Positions 42,604-51,846 of a stretch of DNA of 64,000 nucleotides are shown piece after piece. The stretch's first letter is position 1, and each line of letters starts with the position of its first letter. Source of the stretch: Blautia sp900556555 (lineage in GTDB: Bacteria; Bacillota; Clostridia; Lachnospirales; Lachnospiraceae); NCBI GenBank assembly GCA_964250615.1, contig CAXUGM010000015.1. One strand, written 5' to 3'. A program made the position numbers and the translations under genes. The notes below the pieces were generated by a model, which worked only from the letters and a program-made list of their open reading frames with translations, searched no databases and was not told the DNA's origin.

Positions 42604-43155
42604 ATGAGAGTGATTGCAGGAAGTGCGAAAAGTATGCCGCTGAAAACCATTCAGGGAATGGATACAAGGCCAACCACAGACAGGATCAAGGAAACCCTGT
42701 TTAATATGATCCAGCCCTATTTATGTGGATGCAGATTTCTGGATCTGTTTGCAGGCAGTGGCGGAATTGGAATTGAGGCGTTGAGCAGAGGGGCAGATTT
42801 TTGCACATTTATAGAGAAAAACAAAAGAGCATCAGCAGTGATAGAGGAAAACCTGCGTTTTACCAGATTAAAGGACAAAGCGCAGGTGTATTGTTGCGAT
42901 GTTTTCCGGGGGCTGGTGTCCATGGAACAGGAAGAACCTTTCGATTGTATTTTTATGGATCCGCCCTATGATAAAGAATTAGAAAAACAAGTGCTGCAGG
43001 TATTACAGGATGCCTCCTATGTAACAAGTGAGACCCTGATCATCGTAGAGGCTTCTCTGGAAACTTCTTTTGATTACTTAGAGGAATATGGATTTTCTAT
43101 TGTAAAAGAGAAACGATATAAGACCAATCAGCATATATTTTTGAGAAAGAACTAG
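42604..43155 (+). CDS. rsmD: 16S rRNA (guanine(966)-N(2))-methyltransferase RsmD
   Basis: Methylates G966 of 16S rRNA. The 183-residue protein begins with RVIAGSAKSMPLKT, which is the family start, has the SAM-binding LDLFAGSGGIGIEALSRGA and the catalytic DPPY motif (IFMDPPYDKE). The rsmD-coaD order is widely conserved. SD AGAGGAAACG lies upstream. Confidence 0.96.
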   Translation: MRVIAGSAKSMPLKTIQGMDTRPTTDRIKETLFNMIQPYLCGCRFLDLFAGSGGIGIEALSRGADFCTFIEKNKRASAVIEENLRFTRLKDKAQVYCCDVFRGLVSMEQEEPFDCIFMDPPYDKELEKQVLQVLQDASYVTSETLIIVEASLETSFDYLEEYGFSIVKEKRYKTNQHIFLRKN

Positions 43156-43172
43156 AGCAGAAAGGCAGAGTT

Positions 43173-43667
43173 ATGGTTAGAGCAATATATCCGGGAAGTT
43201 TTGACCCGGCCACATACGGACATTTGGATATCATTAAAAGAGCATCAGCTCTTTTTGACGAGGTTATTGTAGGAGTTTTGAATAATTCTGTAAAAAGTCC
43301 GTTGTTTTCTGTAGAAGAACGTGTTAATATATTAGAGAATATAACAAGCGATATCCCGAATGTGAAGATAGAATCTTTTGGGGGATTATCGGTGAATTTT
43401 GCACGGAACTGTGAAGCAAAGGTTATCATCCGGGGATTGAGGGCAATTACGGATTTCGAGTACGAATTGCAGCTTGCCCAGACAAACCGGATTTTATCTA
43501 CAGATGTGGATACCATGTTTCTGACTACCAGTCTTCAGTATGCATATTTAAGTTCCACCACGGTAAAGGAAGCGGCTTCTTTTGGAGCTGATATTTCCAA
43601 ATTTGCACCGGAATATGTGGTGCGCAGGGTAGAAGCAAAATTCAAGGAAATAAATCAGACGAAATAG
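43173..43667 (+). CDS. coaD: Phosphopantetheine adenylyltransferase
   Basis: Fourth step of coenzyme A synthesis. The 164-residue protein has the nucleotidyltransferase start YPGSFDPATYGHLDII (GH of the HxGH type), the RGLRAITDFEYELQLA block and the ISSTTVKE-type motif (LSSTTVKEAASFG). Most homologues read DPVTNGH; here it is DPATYGH, a minor change. It is 17 bp after rsmD. Confidence 0.97.
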   Translation: MVRAIYPGSFDPATYGHLDIIKRASALFDEVIVGVLNNSVKSPLFSVEERVNILENITSDIPNVKIESFGGLSVNFARNCEAKVIIRGLRAITDFEYELQLAQTNRILSTDVDTMFLTTSLQYAYLSSTTVKEAASFGADISKFAPEYVVRRVEAKFKEINQTK

Positions 43668-43730
43668 AATGAACATCAGGCAGATTTGGCATCAGTGCAT
43701 AGAAGAATATACAATAAGGAGAAAATGAAC

Positions 43731-44420
43731 ATGAGCAGCAGAATCGAACAGATTATTGAAGAAATTGAAGAATATGTGGAGAGCTGTAAATATCAGCCAT
43801 TGTCTACCACAAAAATCATTGTGAATAAAGAAGAAATCGAGGAGCTTTTAAGAGAACTGCGTTTAAAAACTCCTGATGAAATCAAGAGATATCAGAAAAT
43901 CATCAGCAATAAAGATGCAATCCTTCAGGATGCCCAGGCAAAAGCTGATAAGATTATCGAGGATACAAAGCTCCAGGTACAGGAAATGGTAAAAGAATCT
44001 GAGGTTATGCAGCAGGCATATGCTCAGGCTAATGAAACCATCAATGCGGTAAATAAGCAGGCACAGGACATCATTGATGCAGCTGCAAATGAGGCAAATG
44101 CCCTTCGTTACAGTGCTGTTTCCTACACAGATGAGATGATGGCAAATATGGGCCAGATTGCTAACACAATGCTGGAAGATGCTGCTGGCAAATATCAGGA
44201 ATTTTTGCAGGCACTTCAGTCTTCTTTGGAAGTTATCAATCAGAACCGTTCACAGCTTACCCAGCAGCTGAATCAGGGTGTTTCTGCTTCTTCACAGAAC
44301 GAAGCATCTGCTCCATCTTCCGCACAGGATTATACCAAAGATCAGGATGTAGAAGATGACTATGAAGATGATTACGATTACGAAGATGATTTAGACGACG
44401 ATTTTGATGATTTTGATTAA
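43731..44420 (+). CDS. Coiled-coil protein with acidic tail (DivIVA/ATP synthase b-like helix)
   Basis: About 229 residues. Residues about 5-50 are charged helix, 60-185 form a long coiled coil of Ala, Gln, Glu and Asp (AKADKIIEDTKLQVQEM; ANALRYSAVSYTDEMM). The last ~25 residues are almost wholly Asp, Glu and Tyr. The middle part resembles the DivIVA or ATP-synthase b helix type but no specific family is certain. It follows coaD, where a cell-division or secretion-type scaffold is possible. The ATG at 43731 has AAGGAGA 9 bp upstream; 43725 is also in frame. Its end overlaps the convergent ylbJ by 30 bp. Confidence 0.75.
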   Translation: MSSRIEQIIEEIEEYVESCKYQPLSTTKIIVNKEEIEELLRELRLKTPDEIKRYQKIISNKDAILQDAQAKADKIIEDTKLQVQEMVKESEVMQQAYAQANETINAVNKQAQDIIDAAANEANALRYSAVSYTDEMMANMGQIANTMLEDAAGKYQEFLQALQSSLEVINQNRSQLTQQLNQGVSASSQNEASAPSSAQDYTKDQDVEDDYEDDYDYEDDLDDDFDDFD

Positions 44421-45338
44421 GAAATGAGCCAGGAGGAAGGTGCATACAGAACAGCATAGTTTTCCAAGAAGATATGGTTTCAGGGAAAGGTCTGTATGTG
44501 CCAGCATAGACTTTGTCTGTGCAGTGACACATAGTCCTCCGAAAGCAGTAAAACCAAGGGCAAGAGGGTATAGGATGGAAAAAGGCCATGGAGACGCAGA
44601 TAATGCAGAAAGTCCGGTACTTACCTCAATGAGGCAGGGAAGCAGGTGCTGTATGCGTGAGGACACAGGAAGTATCTGACTGAAAATACCTTGCAGGATA
44701 GAAAATAAAATGATATAGCCCCCTAGTCTGGTTATAGTTTCAAAAGCATTCATAATAGAGATATCCAGGATTTCACCGAAGTTGTGAGTCATGGATATCT
44801 CTTTTTTGAGTGGAAGATCATCTGCAAGATCTGTATGGGAATGAAAAAAATGGCGGGTACACAGAGAGCACAAAAAACTGGATGCATAAATAATACCGTA
44901 GGTGGGAAAGACAAGTTCAGGTTTTTGAAACATTCCAACACAAAGAAAAGCAGAAAGGAAAGCTGGTCCCGGATGGTTGGCAAAGGTGAGCAGGTAGGAG
45001 GCTTCTTTTTTCGAGATTCTCTGTTCCCGGTATAAGTCAGCCGTGATTTTAGCTCCCATGGGATAGCCGCAGAATATCCCAAGGAAAAGAGCATAGGCTC
45101 CCTGTGGTGAGAGTGAGAAAATTTTTTGCCACAGTGCTTCTGAAACATGGATAAAACGATCCATATATCTTGTTTTGAGAAGCAGGCTGGAGAGTATAAG
45201 GAAGGGAAGAAGAGAAGGGAGAAGCGTATAAAACCAGAGCATAAGTCCGGTTTTGGCATATGTAAAGGCAGTTTGCGGGCATAGTAAAAGAAAGCCCAAA
45301 ACCATCAAAAAAAAGATAAGGAAAGTGATTCGTTTCAT
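44391..45338 (-). CDS. ylbJ: Sporulation integral membrane protein YlbJ
   Basis: A 315-residue membrane protein with about eight spans and two nucleoside-recognition (Gate) domains: FLGIFCGYPMGAKITADLY in the first half and the C-terminal GFTAFGGLCVTAQTKSML in the second. YlbJ acts in the mother cell during sporulation in Bacillus, where ylbH (rsmD), coaD and ylbJ are neighbours; the same neighbours occur here but ylbJ is on the opposite strand. Its last codons overlap the coiled-coil gene. Confidence 0.9.
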   Translation of the reverse strand: MKRITFLIFFLMVLGFLLLCPQTAFTYAKTGLMLWFYTLLPSLLPFLILSSLLLKTRYMDRFIHVSEALWQKIFSLSPQGAYALFLGIFCGYPMGAKITADLYREQRISKKEASYLLTFANHPGPAFLSAFLCVGMFQKPELVFPTYGIIYASSFLCSLCTRHFFHSHTDLADDLPLKKEISMTHNFGEILDISIMNAFETITRLGGYIILFSILQGIFSQILPVSSRIQHLLPCLIEVSTGLSALSASPWPFSILYPLALGFTAFGGLCVTAQTKSMLAHTDLSLKPYLLGKLCCSVCTFLLAHFLIKIIKIVV

Positions 45339-45458
45339 AGAGGGTGCTCCCTGTTTCAGGACACTTAGTTTAATATATGAATCCTTTTCGGTTTCATGCT
45401 TGATATTTTTGGCAGAATGTGTAAAAATAAACCTTAGAAATCAGCAGGAGGTAACAAG

Positions 45459-46907
45459 ATGAGTGTTTTAGAAAATTTACAGCCAAAAAGAGTTTTTTAT
45501 TATTTTGAAGAGCTTACAAAAATTCCTCATGGTTCAGGAAATACAAAGGAAATCAGCGATTACCTGGTGAATTTTGCAAAGGAGCATCAGCTTCGCTGGA
45601 TTCAGGATGAGAGCAATAATGTGATTATTTTTAAGCCTGCTTCCAAAGGTTATGAAAATGCTCCGGTTGTCATGCTTCAGGGGCATATGGACATGGTATG
45701 CGAAAAAATACCGGGCAGTAATCATGATTTTACAAAAGATCCGTTAAAACTTCAGATAGAAGGTGATTATATTACCGCAGAAGGAACAACGCTGGGAGGA
45801 GATGACGGCATTGCAGTTGCTTATGGTCTGGCCCTGTTAGAAGATGATACTCTGGAGCATCCGGCTTTAGAAGTAGTGATCACTGTGGATGAAGAAATCG
45901 GTCTTCTGGGAGCAACGGCTCTGGATGCCACTCCATTACAGGCCCGTTATCTTTTGAACCTGGATTCTGAGGAAGAGGGTTACCTATGGGCAGGCTGTGC
46001 AGGCGGCATGACCGCTGTCTCAGAAATCCCGGTGCGTTATCAGGAGTACACAAATAAAAAATGGAAGGTAGAAGTTTCTGGACTGGCAGGTGGACATTCC
46101 GGTGCAGAGATTGATAAAAACCGTGCAAATGCTACGATGGTTTTAGCACGATTCCTGAAAGAGGCAGAAGAACAGGGAGAGTATGCTATCTCTGAATTAT
46201 CCGGAGGATTAAAGGATAATGCAATTCCAAGGACAGCCACAGCACTTGTACTGGCAGATGAAGAAACCGGAAAGGCTATGACTGCCTACGCTGAGGTTTT
46301 CACAAAAGCTTTGAGAACAGAATATACAGGCAGTGATGAAGGAATCTGTGTTACCGTGGAAGCACAGGGAGAAGGTACAGAACCGGTGCTGCATCCAGTA
46401 AGCCAGGAAAAAGTCCTGTTTTTCCTGTTACAGTACCCAAATGGCATTCAGAAGATGTGCGGTTTTATGGATGGATTAGTAGAGACATCCTGTAACCTTG
46501 GAATCACCACATTGACTCCTCAGGCACTTGTAGGTTCCGCAAGCGTAAGAAGCTCCGTTGGAACAGCGAAAAAGGCACTGTCTGACAAAATTGGTTATCT
46601 TACAGAATTTCTGGGCGGTGATTACCATATAGAAGGTGATTATCCTTCCTGGGAATACAAACAGGATTCTGCACTGCGGCCAATCATGATAGAAGTCTTT
46701 CGGGAAATGTATCATAAGGAGCCAGAAGTCAAAGTGATTCATGCGGGTCTAGAATGCGGATTGTTTTACGAAAAACTTCCAGGACTGGATTGTGTTTCTC
46801 TTGGTCCGGATATGCAGAATATCCATACCACAGAAGAAAAACTTTCGATCTCTTCTGTTGAGAGAGTTTGGAAATATTTATTAGAAGTATTGAAAAGAAT
46901 AAAATAG
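45459..46907 (+). CDS. pepD: Aminoacyl-histidine dipeptidase (PepD, M20 family)
   Basis: A cytoplasmic metallo-dipeptidase of 482 residues acting on Xaa-His and other dipeptides. Metal ligands are seen in LQGHMDMVCEK, TLGGDDGIAVAYG, VDEEIGLLGA and near the C-terminus in VIHAGLECGLF. The dimerisation domain lies in the middle (GLAGGHSGAEID is its start). AGGAGG precedes the ATG by 8 bp. A hairpin after the stop overlaps the ribosome site of the next gene. Confidence 0.95.
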   Translation: MSVLENLQPKRVFYYFEELTKIPHGSGNTKEISDYLVNFAKEHQLRWIQDESNNVIIFKPASKGYENAPVVMLQGHMDMVCEKIPGSNHDFTKDPLKLQIEGDYITAEGTTLGGDDGIAVAYGLALLEDDTLEHPALEVVITVDEEIGLLGATALDATPLQARYLLNLDSEEEGYLWAGCAGGMTAVSEIPVRYQEYTNKKWKVEVSGLAGGHSGAEIDKNRANATMVLARFLKEAEEQGEYAISELSGGLKDNAIPRTATALVLADEETGKAMTAYAEVFTKALRTEYTGSDEGICVTVEAQGEGTEPVLHPVSQEKVLFFLLQYPNGIQKMCGFMDGLVETSCNLGITTLTPQALVGSASVRSSVGTAKKALSDKIGYLTEFLGGDYHIEGDYPSWEYKQDSALRPIMIEVFREMYHKEPEVKVIHAGLECGLFYEKLPGLDCVSLGPDMQNIHTTEEKLSISSVERVWKYLLEVLKRIK

Positions 46908-46934
46908 CAAATCGTGATCTGGCTTTGATTCATG

Positions 46935-46997
46935 AAATCCTCCACAGGCACATAGAATGATATGTAGATGTTCTTATGGGCAGGCGGAGGATTTTTT
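46935..46997 (+). promoter_or_regulatory. Hairpin that pairs with the ribosome site of the M23 gene
   Basis: AAATCCTCC (46935-46943) pairs with GGAGGATTT (46986-46994), and the right arm contains the GGAGG used by the next gene and runs into TTTTTT. It is either a terminator for pepD placed on the next ribosome site or a device hiding that site. The loop is long (42 nt). Confidence 0.5.
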
Positions 46998-47666
46998 GTG
47001 AGGAAATGGGTATTTTTGCTAGGGATACTGCTGTTTCTTGATGCCGGAGTGATTGGAAACATGAAAGAGCGTATATGTCTGGATGAATTGCGGAATGCCA
47101 AAATGCCGGTAGAGCTGTTTGAAGCATCGGGGATAAAACGGGAAGAAATGGAACGGTATCTGGTTTTCTGGAAGGACTTGAAATACTTTCCGGTTGCATT
47201 CCGAAAGGATGTGAAATCGAAACAGTTTTATTTTCAGGATTCCTGGAAGGAAGTGCGGACATTTGGAGGTGACCGTGTTCATGAAGGATGCGATATTTTT
47301 GGAGAGGAGAACCGGCGGGAGTATTACCCGGTCATCAGTGTTACAGATGGAATTGTAGAAAAAATCGGGTGGCTGCCTTTGGGAGGATGGAGAATCGGAA
47401 TCCGAAGCCCAGGAGGGGGATTTTTTTATTATGCCCATCTGTCTTCGTATGTGAAGGAATTTCAGGAGGGAGACAGAATCAAAGCAGGGGAAATTCTGGG
47501 ATTTCTGGGTGATACCGGGTACGGGGAAGAGGGAACTTCTGGAAAATTTCCTACACATCTTCATTTTGGAATCTATGTGCAGACAGAAGAAGAGGAGGAA
47601 TATCCTTTAAATCCATATCCTGTTTTGTGTTTCCTGAAGAAGCGGCAGAAAATTTTTTCCTATTAA
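46998..47666 (+). CDS. M23 family metallopeptidase, membrane-anchored
   Basis: A 222-residue peptidoglycan-hydrolase-type protein. A short signal anchor (about residues 4-20) is followed by an N-terminal region without known fold. The M23 domain is at about 90-205, with zinc ligands His and Asp in HEGCD and HLHFG. The substrate is inferred to be a glycyl or peptide cross-bridge in the cell wall. The GTG start at 46998 has GGAGG 7 bp upstream and gives a clean signal anchor; the longer frame starting at 46968 was not preferred. Confidence 0.85.
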   Translation: MRKWVFLLGILLFLDAGVIGNMKERICLDELRNAKMPVELFEASGIKREEMERYLVFWKDLKYFPVAFRKDVKSKQFYFQDSWKEVRTFGGDRVHEGCDIFGEENRREYYPVISVTDGIVEKIGWLPLGGWRIGIRSPGGGFFYYAHLSSYVKEFQEGDRIKAGEILGFLGDTGYGEEGTSGKFPTHLHFGIYVQTEEEEEYPLNPYPVLCFLKKRQKIFSY

Positions 47667-47717
47667 AAAGAAAAAAAATATGCTATACTGTATGGACATA
47701 GTTAAGGAGTAATGCTT

Positions 47718-48539
47718 ATGGAAATACGATTATGGCGTGAATTGCTGGTTCCCTATGAACTGGCAGTAAAGGAACTGGTCATGAAGTTTAACCAGTTAAA
47801 AAAAGAACATAAAGAAAGGGATTTGTATTGTCCCATTGAACAGGTATCCGGGCGGGTCAAATCCATTAATAGTATTCTGGAGAAAATGCAGAGAAAGAAT
47901 GTGTCCTGGGATGAACTGGAGGAAAAAATTGAGGATATCGCAGGAATCAGAGTAATCTGCCAGTTTTATGAGGATATTGAGATTGTAGCCAATATTATCA
48001 GAAAAAGAAGTGATATGAGGGTTCTGGAAATCAAGGATTATATTACCCACACAAAAGCCAGCGGATACCGCAGTTATCACATGATTATTGCTTACAATAC
48101 AGAGACTATGGAAGGGCAGAAAGAAATACGGGCTGAAATACAGATCCGTACTCTTGCCATGAATTTCTGGGCGACGATTGAGCATTCCTTGCAGTACAAG
48201 TATAAGGGAAATATGCCGGAGCATCTCACAAAGAGATTGAGCAAGGCAGCAGATTCTATTTTGCAGCTAGATGCGGAGATGTCTTCTGTGAGAAATGAAG
48301 TCATGGATGCACAGAATTCTATGATTCACGAGTCCAATGTGGTGGCAGATATTTTGAATAATATTGAAAATCTGTACCATTATTCCAACAAACGGGAAGT
48401 AGCTAAGATCCAGGACGAATTCTACCGGATTTATCAGACCAAGAATCTGGAGAATCTGGAGCGTTTCCACAGAGAACTGGATATTATTGCAGAGGGATAC
48501 CGTGCACAGGCTCTGAACTTTGATATAGACGGGGAATAA
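47718..48539 (+). CDS. Small alarmone synthetase ((p)ppGpp synthetase, RelQ/SasB type)
   Basis: A 273-residue protein with only the RelA/SpoT synthetase domain, no HD hydrolase and no regulatory ACT/TGS regions. The domain motifs EDIAGIRVICQF, GYRSYHMIIAYN and EIQIRTLAMNFWATIEHSL are visible. Such enzymes make ppGpp from GDP or GTP during envelope or nutrient stress. An in-frame ATG at 47712 is too close to the AAGGAGT site, so 47718 was taken. An extended -10 (TGCTATACT, 47681-47689) lies just upstream. Confidence 0.9.
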   Translation: MEIRLWRELLVPYELAVKELVMKFNQLKKEHKERDLYCPIEQVSGRVKSINSILEKMQRKNVSWDELEEKIEDIAGIRVICQFYEDIEIVANIIRKRSDMRVLEIKDYITHTKASGYRSYHMIIAYNTETMEGQKEIRAEIQIRTLAMNFWATIEHSLQYKYKGNMPEHLTKRLSKAADSILQLDAEMSSVRNEVMDAQNSMIHESNVVADILNNIENLYHYSNKREVAKIQDEFYRIYQTKNLENLERFHRELDIIAEGYRAQALNFDIDGE

Positions 48540-48564
48540 GAATTGCTGGATGGAGACAGAAGAA

Positions 48565-49305
48565 ATGGGAAAAATCAGATTGGATAAATACCTGGCCGAT
48601 ATGGGGCTGGGAACCAGAACGGAAGTGAAAAAGAAAATCAGAAAAGGGCAGATTACGGTCAATGGTGTGGTGATCCGGGAGCCGGAATACAAGACAGATA
48701 CAGATGCAGATGAAGTGCTGGCAGATCATCAGCCCTTATCCTATGAGTGCTTTAAGTATTATATGCTGAATAAGCCTCAGGGTGTAGTGTCTGCCACAGA
48801 AGATAAACGGGAAAAGACCGTTCTGGACTTGATTGTATCGAAGAAAAGAAAGGATTTATTTCCAGTAGGGCGTCTGGACAAAGACACAGAGGGACTTCTT
48901 CTGATCACCAATGACGGAGAGCTTGCACACCAGCTTCTTTCTCCTAAGAAACATGTAGATAAGCAATATTTTGTAAAGCTTTTAAAACCTCTGGAACAGG
49001 AGGATGCACAAAAGCTGGAACATGGAGTGGATATCGGGGAAAAGGAGCTTACCATGCCGGCGGAGGTTGTTTTTACAGAGCAGCAGGACACGGAGGTTCT
49101 GATTACCATACGGGAAGGTAAGTTTCATCAGGTAAAAAGGATGTTTCAGGCTGTGGGAAACCAGGTGGTTTTTCTGAAAAGAATTTCCATGGGAAACCTG
49201 AAGCTGGATGAGAAGCTGAAACCGGGAGATTATCGTTTGCTGACACAGGAAGAAATTGCGAGGTTGAAGAAACATGCTGGAACAGATAAAAGCAGTGATT
49301 TTTGA
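48565..49305 (+). CDS. RsuA/RluB-family pseudouridine synthase
   Basis: A 246-residue enzyme converting uridine to pseudouridine in rRNA. An N-terminal S4 RNA-binding domain (IRLDKYLADMGLGTRTEVKK) is followed by the synthase domain with the catalytic Asp in GRLDKDTEGLLL and the C-terminal REGKFHQVKRMF block. Whether it modifies 16S U516 or 23S is not settled by sequence. The ATG at 48565 has GGAGA 9 bp upstream; an ATG at 48550 has no ribosome site. The HAD gene begins inside its end. Confidence 0.92.
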   Translation: MGKIRLDKYLADMGLGTRTEVKKKIRKGQITVNGVVIREPEYKTDTDADEVLADHQPLSYECFKYYMLNKPQGVVSATEDKREKTVLDLIVSKKRKDLFPVGRLDKDTEGLLLITNDGELAHQLLSPKKHVDKQYFVKLLKPLEQEDAQKLEHGVDIGEKELTMPAEVVFTEQQDTEVLITIREGKFHQVKRMFQAVGNQVVFLKRISMGNLKLDEKLKPGDYRLLTQEEIARLKKHAGTDKSSDF

Positions 49306-49957
49306 TTTGGATGGAACACTGGTGGATTCCATGTGGATGTGGAAGGCCATTGATATAGAGTATCTTACAAAAAAAGGGGTAGGAGTGCCGGAAGATCTTG
49401 GAGCATTTCAGGATGAACTGGAAGGAATGGGATTTACAGAAACAGCCGTATTTTTTAAGGAGCGTTTTGGAATTCCGGATTCTCTTGAGGAAATTAAACA
49501 GACCTGGATTTTGATGGCACAGGATAAGTATTGCAGGGAAGTACCTTTAAAGCCGGGTGCAGATGTTTTCTTGCGTTTTTTGAAAGAAAAAGGTATCAGA
49601 GTGGGAATCAGTTCCAGCAACAGCAGGGATTTGATTCAAATGGTACTAAAGGCACACAACATTGAGGAATATTTTGACTGTATCACGACCTGCTGTGAGG
49701 TTCCAAAGAGCAAACCGGCACCAGATGTATATTTGAAAACAGCACAGGGTCTGCAGGTGTCTCCGGAACACTGCCTTGTTTTTGAGGACGTTCCTATGGG
49801 CATTCTGGCAGGAAAGCGTGCCGGCATGAAGGTATGTGCCATAGAGGATGCTTTCAGCAAGAAGCAGGAAGCTCAGAAAAGAGAACTGGCAGACTGGTAC
49901 ATAGAAGATTACAGAGAGATTCTGGAAGAAGAACTAAGAAAAGAGGACAAGGTATGA
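49274..49957 (+). CDS. HAD-superfamily hydrolase (beta-phosphoglucomutase-like)
   Basis: A 227-residue phosphatase or phosphomutase with a helical cap. The motifs DLDGTLVDS (nucleophile Asp), SSSNSRDLI (motif II), the Lys in VPKSKPAPDVY and VFEDVPMGI (motif IV) are complete. The substrate is unknown. It overlaps the pseudouridine synthase gene by 32 bp and the YgiQ gene by 4 bp, so it is part of a tightly packed operon from 48565 to 54788. Confidence 0.9.
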   Translation: MLEQIKAVIFDLDGTLVDSMWMWKAIDIEYLTKKGVGVPEDLGAFQDELEGMGFTETAVFFKERFGIPDSLEEIKQTWILMAQDKYCREVPLKPGADVFLRFLKEKGIRVGISSSNSRDLIQMVLKAHNIEEYFDCITTCCEVPKSKPAPDVYLKTAQGLQVSPEHCLVFEDVPMGILAGKRAGMKVCAIEDAFSKKQEAQKRELADWYIEDYREILEEELRKEDKV

Positions 49958-51846
49958 ATACAAGGTTTTTGCCTGTGACAAGAGAAGAGATGGAAGAACG
50001 TGGAATCTGGCAGCCAGATTTTGTGTATATCACAGGTGATGCCTATGTGGATCATCCTTCGTTTGGAGCAGCAATTATCACCAGACTGCTGGAAAGCCAG
50101 GGGTATTCCGTGGGAATGATTTCCCAGCCTGACTGGAAGAAAAAAGAAAGCATTGCCGTGTTTGGAGAACCAAGGCTTGCTTTTCTTGTTTCCTCCGGAA
50201 ATATGGATTCCATGGTGAACCACTATACGGTTGCAAAAAAACATAGAAGACAGGATGCTTATTCACCGGGAGGACAGATGGGATTGCGGCCTGACCGGGC
50301 TGTGACAGTGTACAGCAATCTGATTCGCCAGACATACAAGCACACCCCTATTATTCTTGGCGGTGTGGAGGCATCTCTTCGAAGGCTTGCACATTATGAT
50401 TACTGGTCAGATAGTCTGAAACGATCCATATTGATGGATTCCGGAGCAGATCTCATTTCTTATGGAATGGGAGAACACAGTATTCTGGCTTTGGCAGAGG
50501 CTCTGGATAAAGGGATTCCGGTGCAAAAGATTACTTTTGTTCCAGGAACAGTCTATAAAGCAAAAGAGGCACCCCAGGGCGTACAGCTTCCTTCTTATGA
50601 AGCCCTGTTACAGAAGAAGGAAACCTATGCTGAGAGTTTTAAGAAGCAGTATGAAAATATGGATGCATTCAGCGGTAAGGTTCTCATTGAATCATACGGC
50701 ACGAAGGGCTATGTTGTGCAGAATCCTCCTTCCAGACCATTAACACAGGAAGAAATGGATCAGGTTTATGAATTGCCCTATACCAGAACATATCATCCCA
50801 TGTATGAGGAAAAAGGAAAGATTCCTGCCATTGAAGAAATTAAGTTTAGTATCACCAGTAACCGTGGCTGCTTTGGAAGCTGTAATTTCTGTGCGCTGGC
50901 ATTTCATCAGGGCAGGATCGTGCAGACAAGAAGCCATGAATCTATGATAGAAGAAGCAAAGGGGTATTTAAAGGAACCTGATTTTAAGGGATATATTCAC
51001 GATGTGGGCGGACCGACAGCAGATTTTAGGCATCCATCCTGTGAGAAACAGATGACAAAAGGGGTGTGTACCAACCGTCAGTGTTTGTTTCCGAAACCCT
51101 GCAAGAATTTAAAGGCAGATCATAAGGATTATTTAGAAATATTAAGAACCCTGCGGAATCTGCCGGGAATCAAAAAAGTGTTCATCCGTTCAGGTATCCG
51201 TTTTGATTATGTGAATGCAGATGCATCCCCTGTTTTTCTGGAAGAAGTGGCGAAATATCACGTAAGCGGACAACTTCGTGTTGCACCGGAACATGTGTCA
51301 GATAAAGTGCTGTATTATATGGGAAAACCGGAGCATCGTGTTTATGAGGACTTTTTGAAGCGTTTTGCAAAAGCAAATGAAAAGGCAGGAAAGAAACAAT
51401 TTGTAGTTCCGTATCTGATGTCTTCGCATCCCGGCTGTTCTATCAAGGAAGCCGTGGAATTGGCAGAATATATCCGTGATATGGGATTTATGCCGGAACA
51501 GGTTCAGGATTTTTATCCGACTCCCTCCACCATGTCTACCTGCATGTATTACACTGGAATTGATCCACGGACTGGTAAACAGGTGTATGTACCGAAGACA
51601 TACCGGGAAAAAGCGATGCAAAGAGCATTGATCCAGTATAAAAATCCAGAGAATTATATGCTGGTGAAAGAGGCTCTTATGGCAGCCGGGCGTACAGATT
51701 TGATAGGATATGACAAGAAATGCCTGATTCGGCCGCAAAAAGGGACAAAATATGAAACAAACGGAACAACTACAAGGCGGGAAGGAACACCAAAGAAGAA
51801 AAAAGCTATCCGCAATGTTCATAAAAAGAAAAGAGGCAAAGCGTGA
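49954..51846 (+). CDS. YgiQ family radical SAM protein
   Basis: A 630-residue protein of the YgiQ family. The radical SAM Cys triad is in GCFGSCNFCALAF, after an N-terminal part with the typical LPVTREEMEERG start. A C-terminal region with further conserved blocks (VSGQLRVAPEHVS; GYDKKCLIRP) ends in a Lys/Arg-rich tail that may bind RNA. The reaction is not known. The ATG overlaps the HAD stop as ATGA and was preferred to longer frames. Confidence 0.93.
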   Translation: MNTRFLPVTREEMEERGIWQPDFVYITGDAYVDHPSFGAAIITRLLESQGYSVGMISQPDWKKKESIAVFGEPRLAFLVSSGNMDSMVNHYTVAKKHRRQDAYSPGGQMGLRPDRAVTVYSNLIRQTYKHTPIILGGVEASLRRLAHYDYWSDSLKRSILMDSGADLISYGMGEHSILALAEALDKGIPVQKITFVPGTVYKAKEAPQGVQLPSYEALLQKKETYAESFKKQYENMDAFSGKVLIESYGTKGYVVQNPPSRPLTQEEMDQVYELPYTRTYHPMYEEKGKIPAIEEIKFSITSNRGCFGSCNFCALAFHQGRIVQTRSHESMIEEAKGYLKEPDFKGYIHDVGGPTADFRHPSCEKQMTKGVCTNRQCLFPKPCKNLKADHKDYLEILRTLRNLPGIKKVFIRSGIRFDYVNADASPVFLEEVAKYHVSGQLRVAPEHVSDKVLYYMGKPEHRVYEDFLKRFAKANEKAGKKQFVVPYLMSSHPGCSIKEAVELAEYIRDMGFMPEQVQDFYPTPSTMSTCMYYTGIDPRTGKQVYVPKTYREKAMQRALIQYKNPENYMLVKEALMAAGRTDLIGYDKKCLIRPQKGTKYETNGTTTRREGTPKKKKAIRNVHKKKRGKA

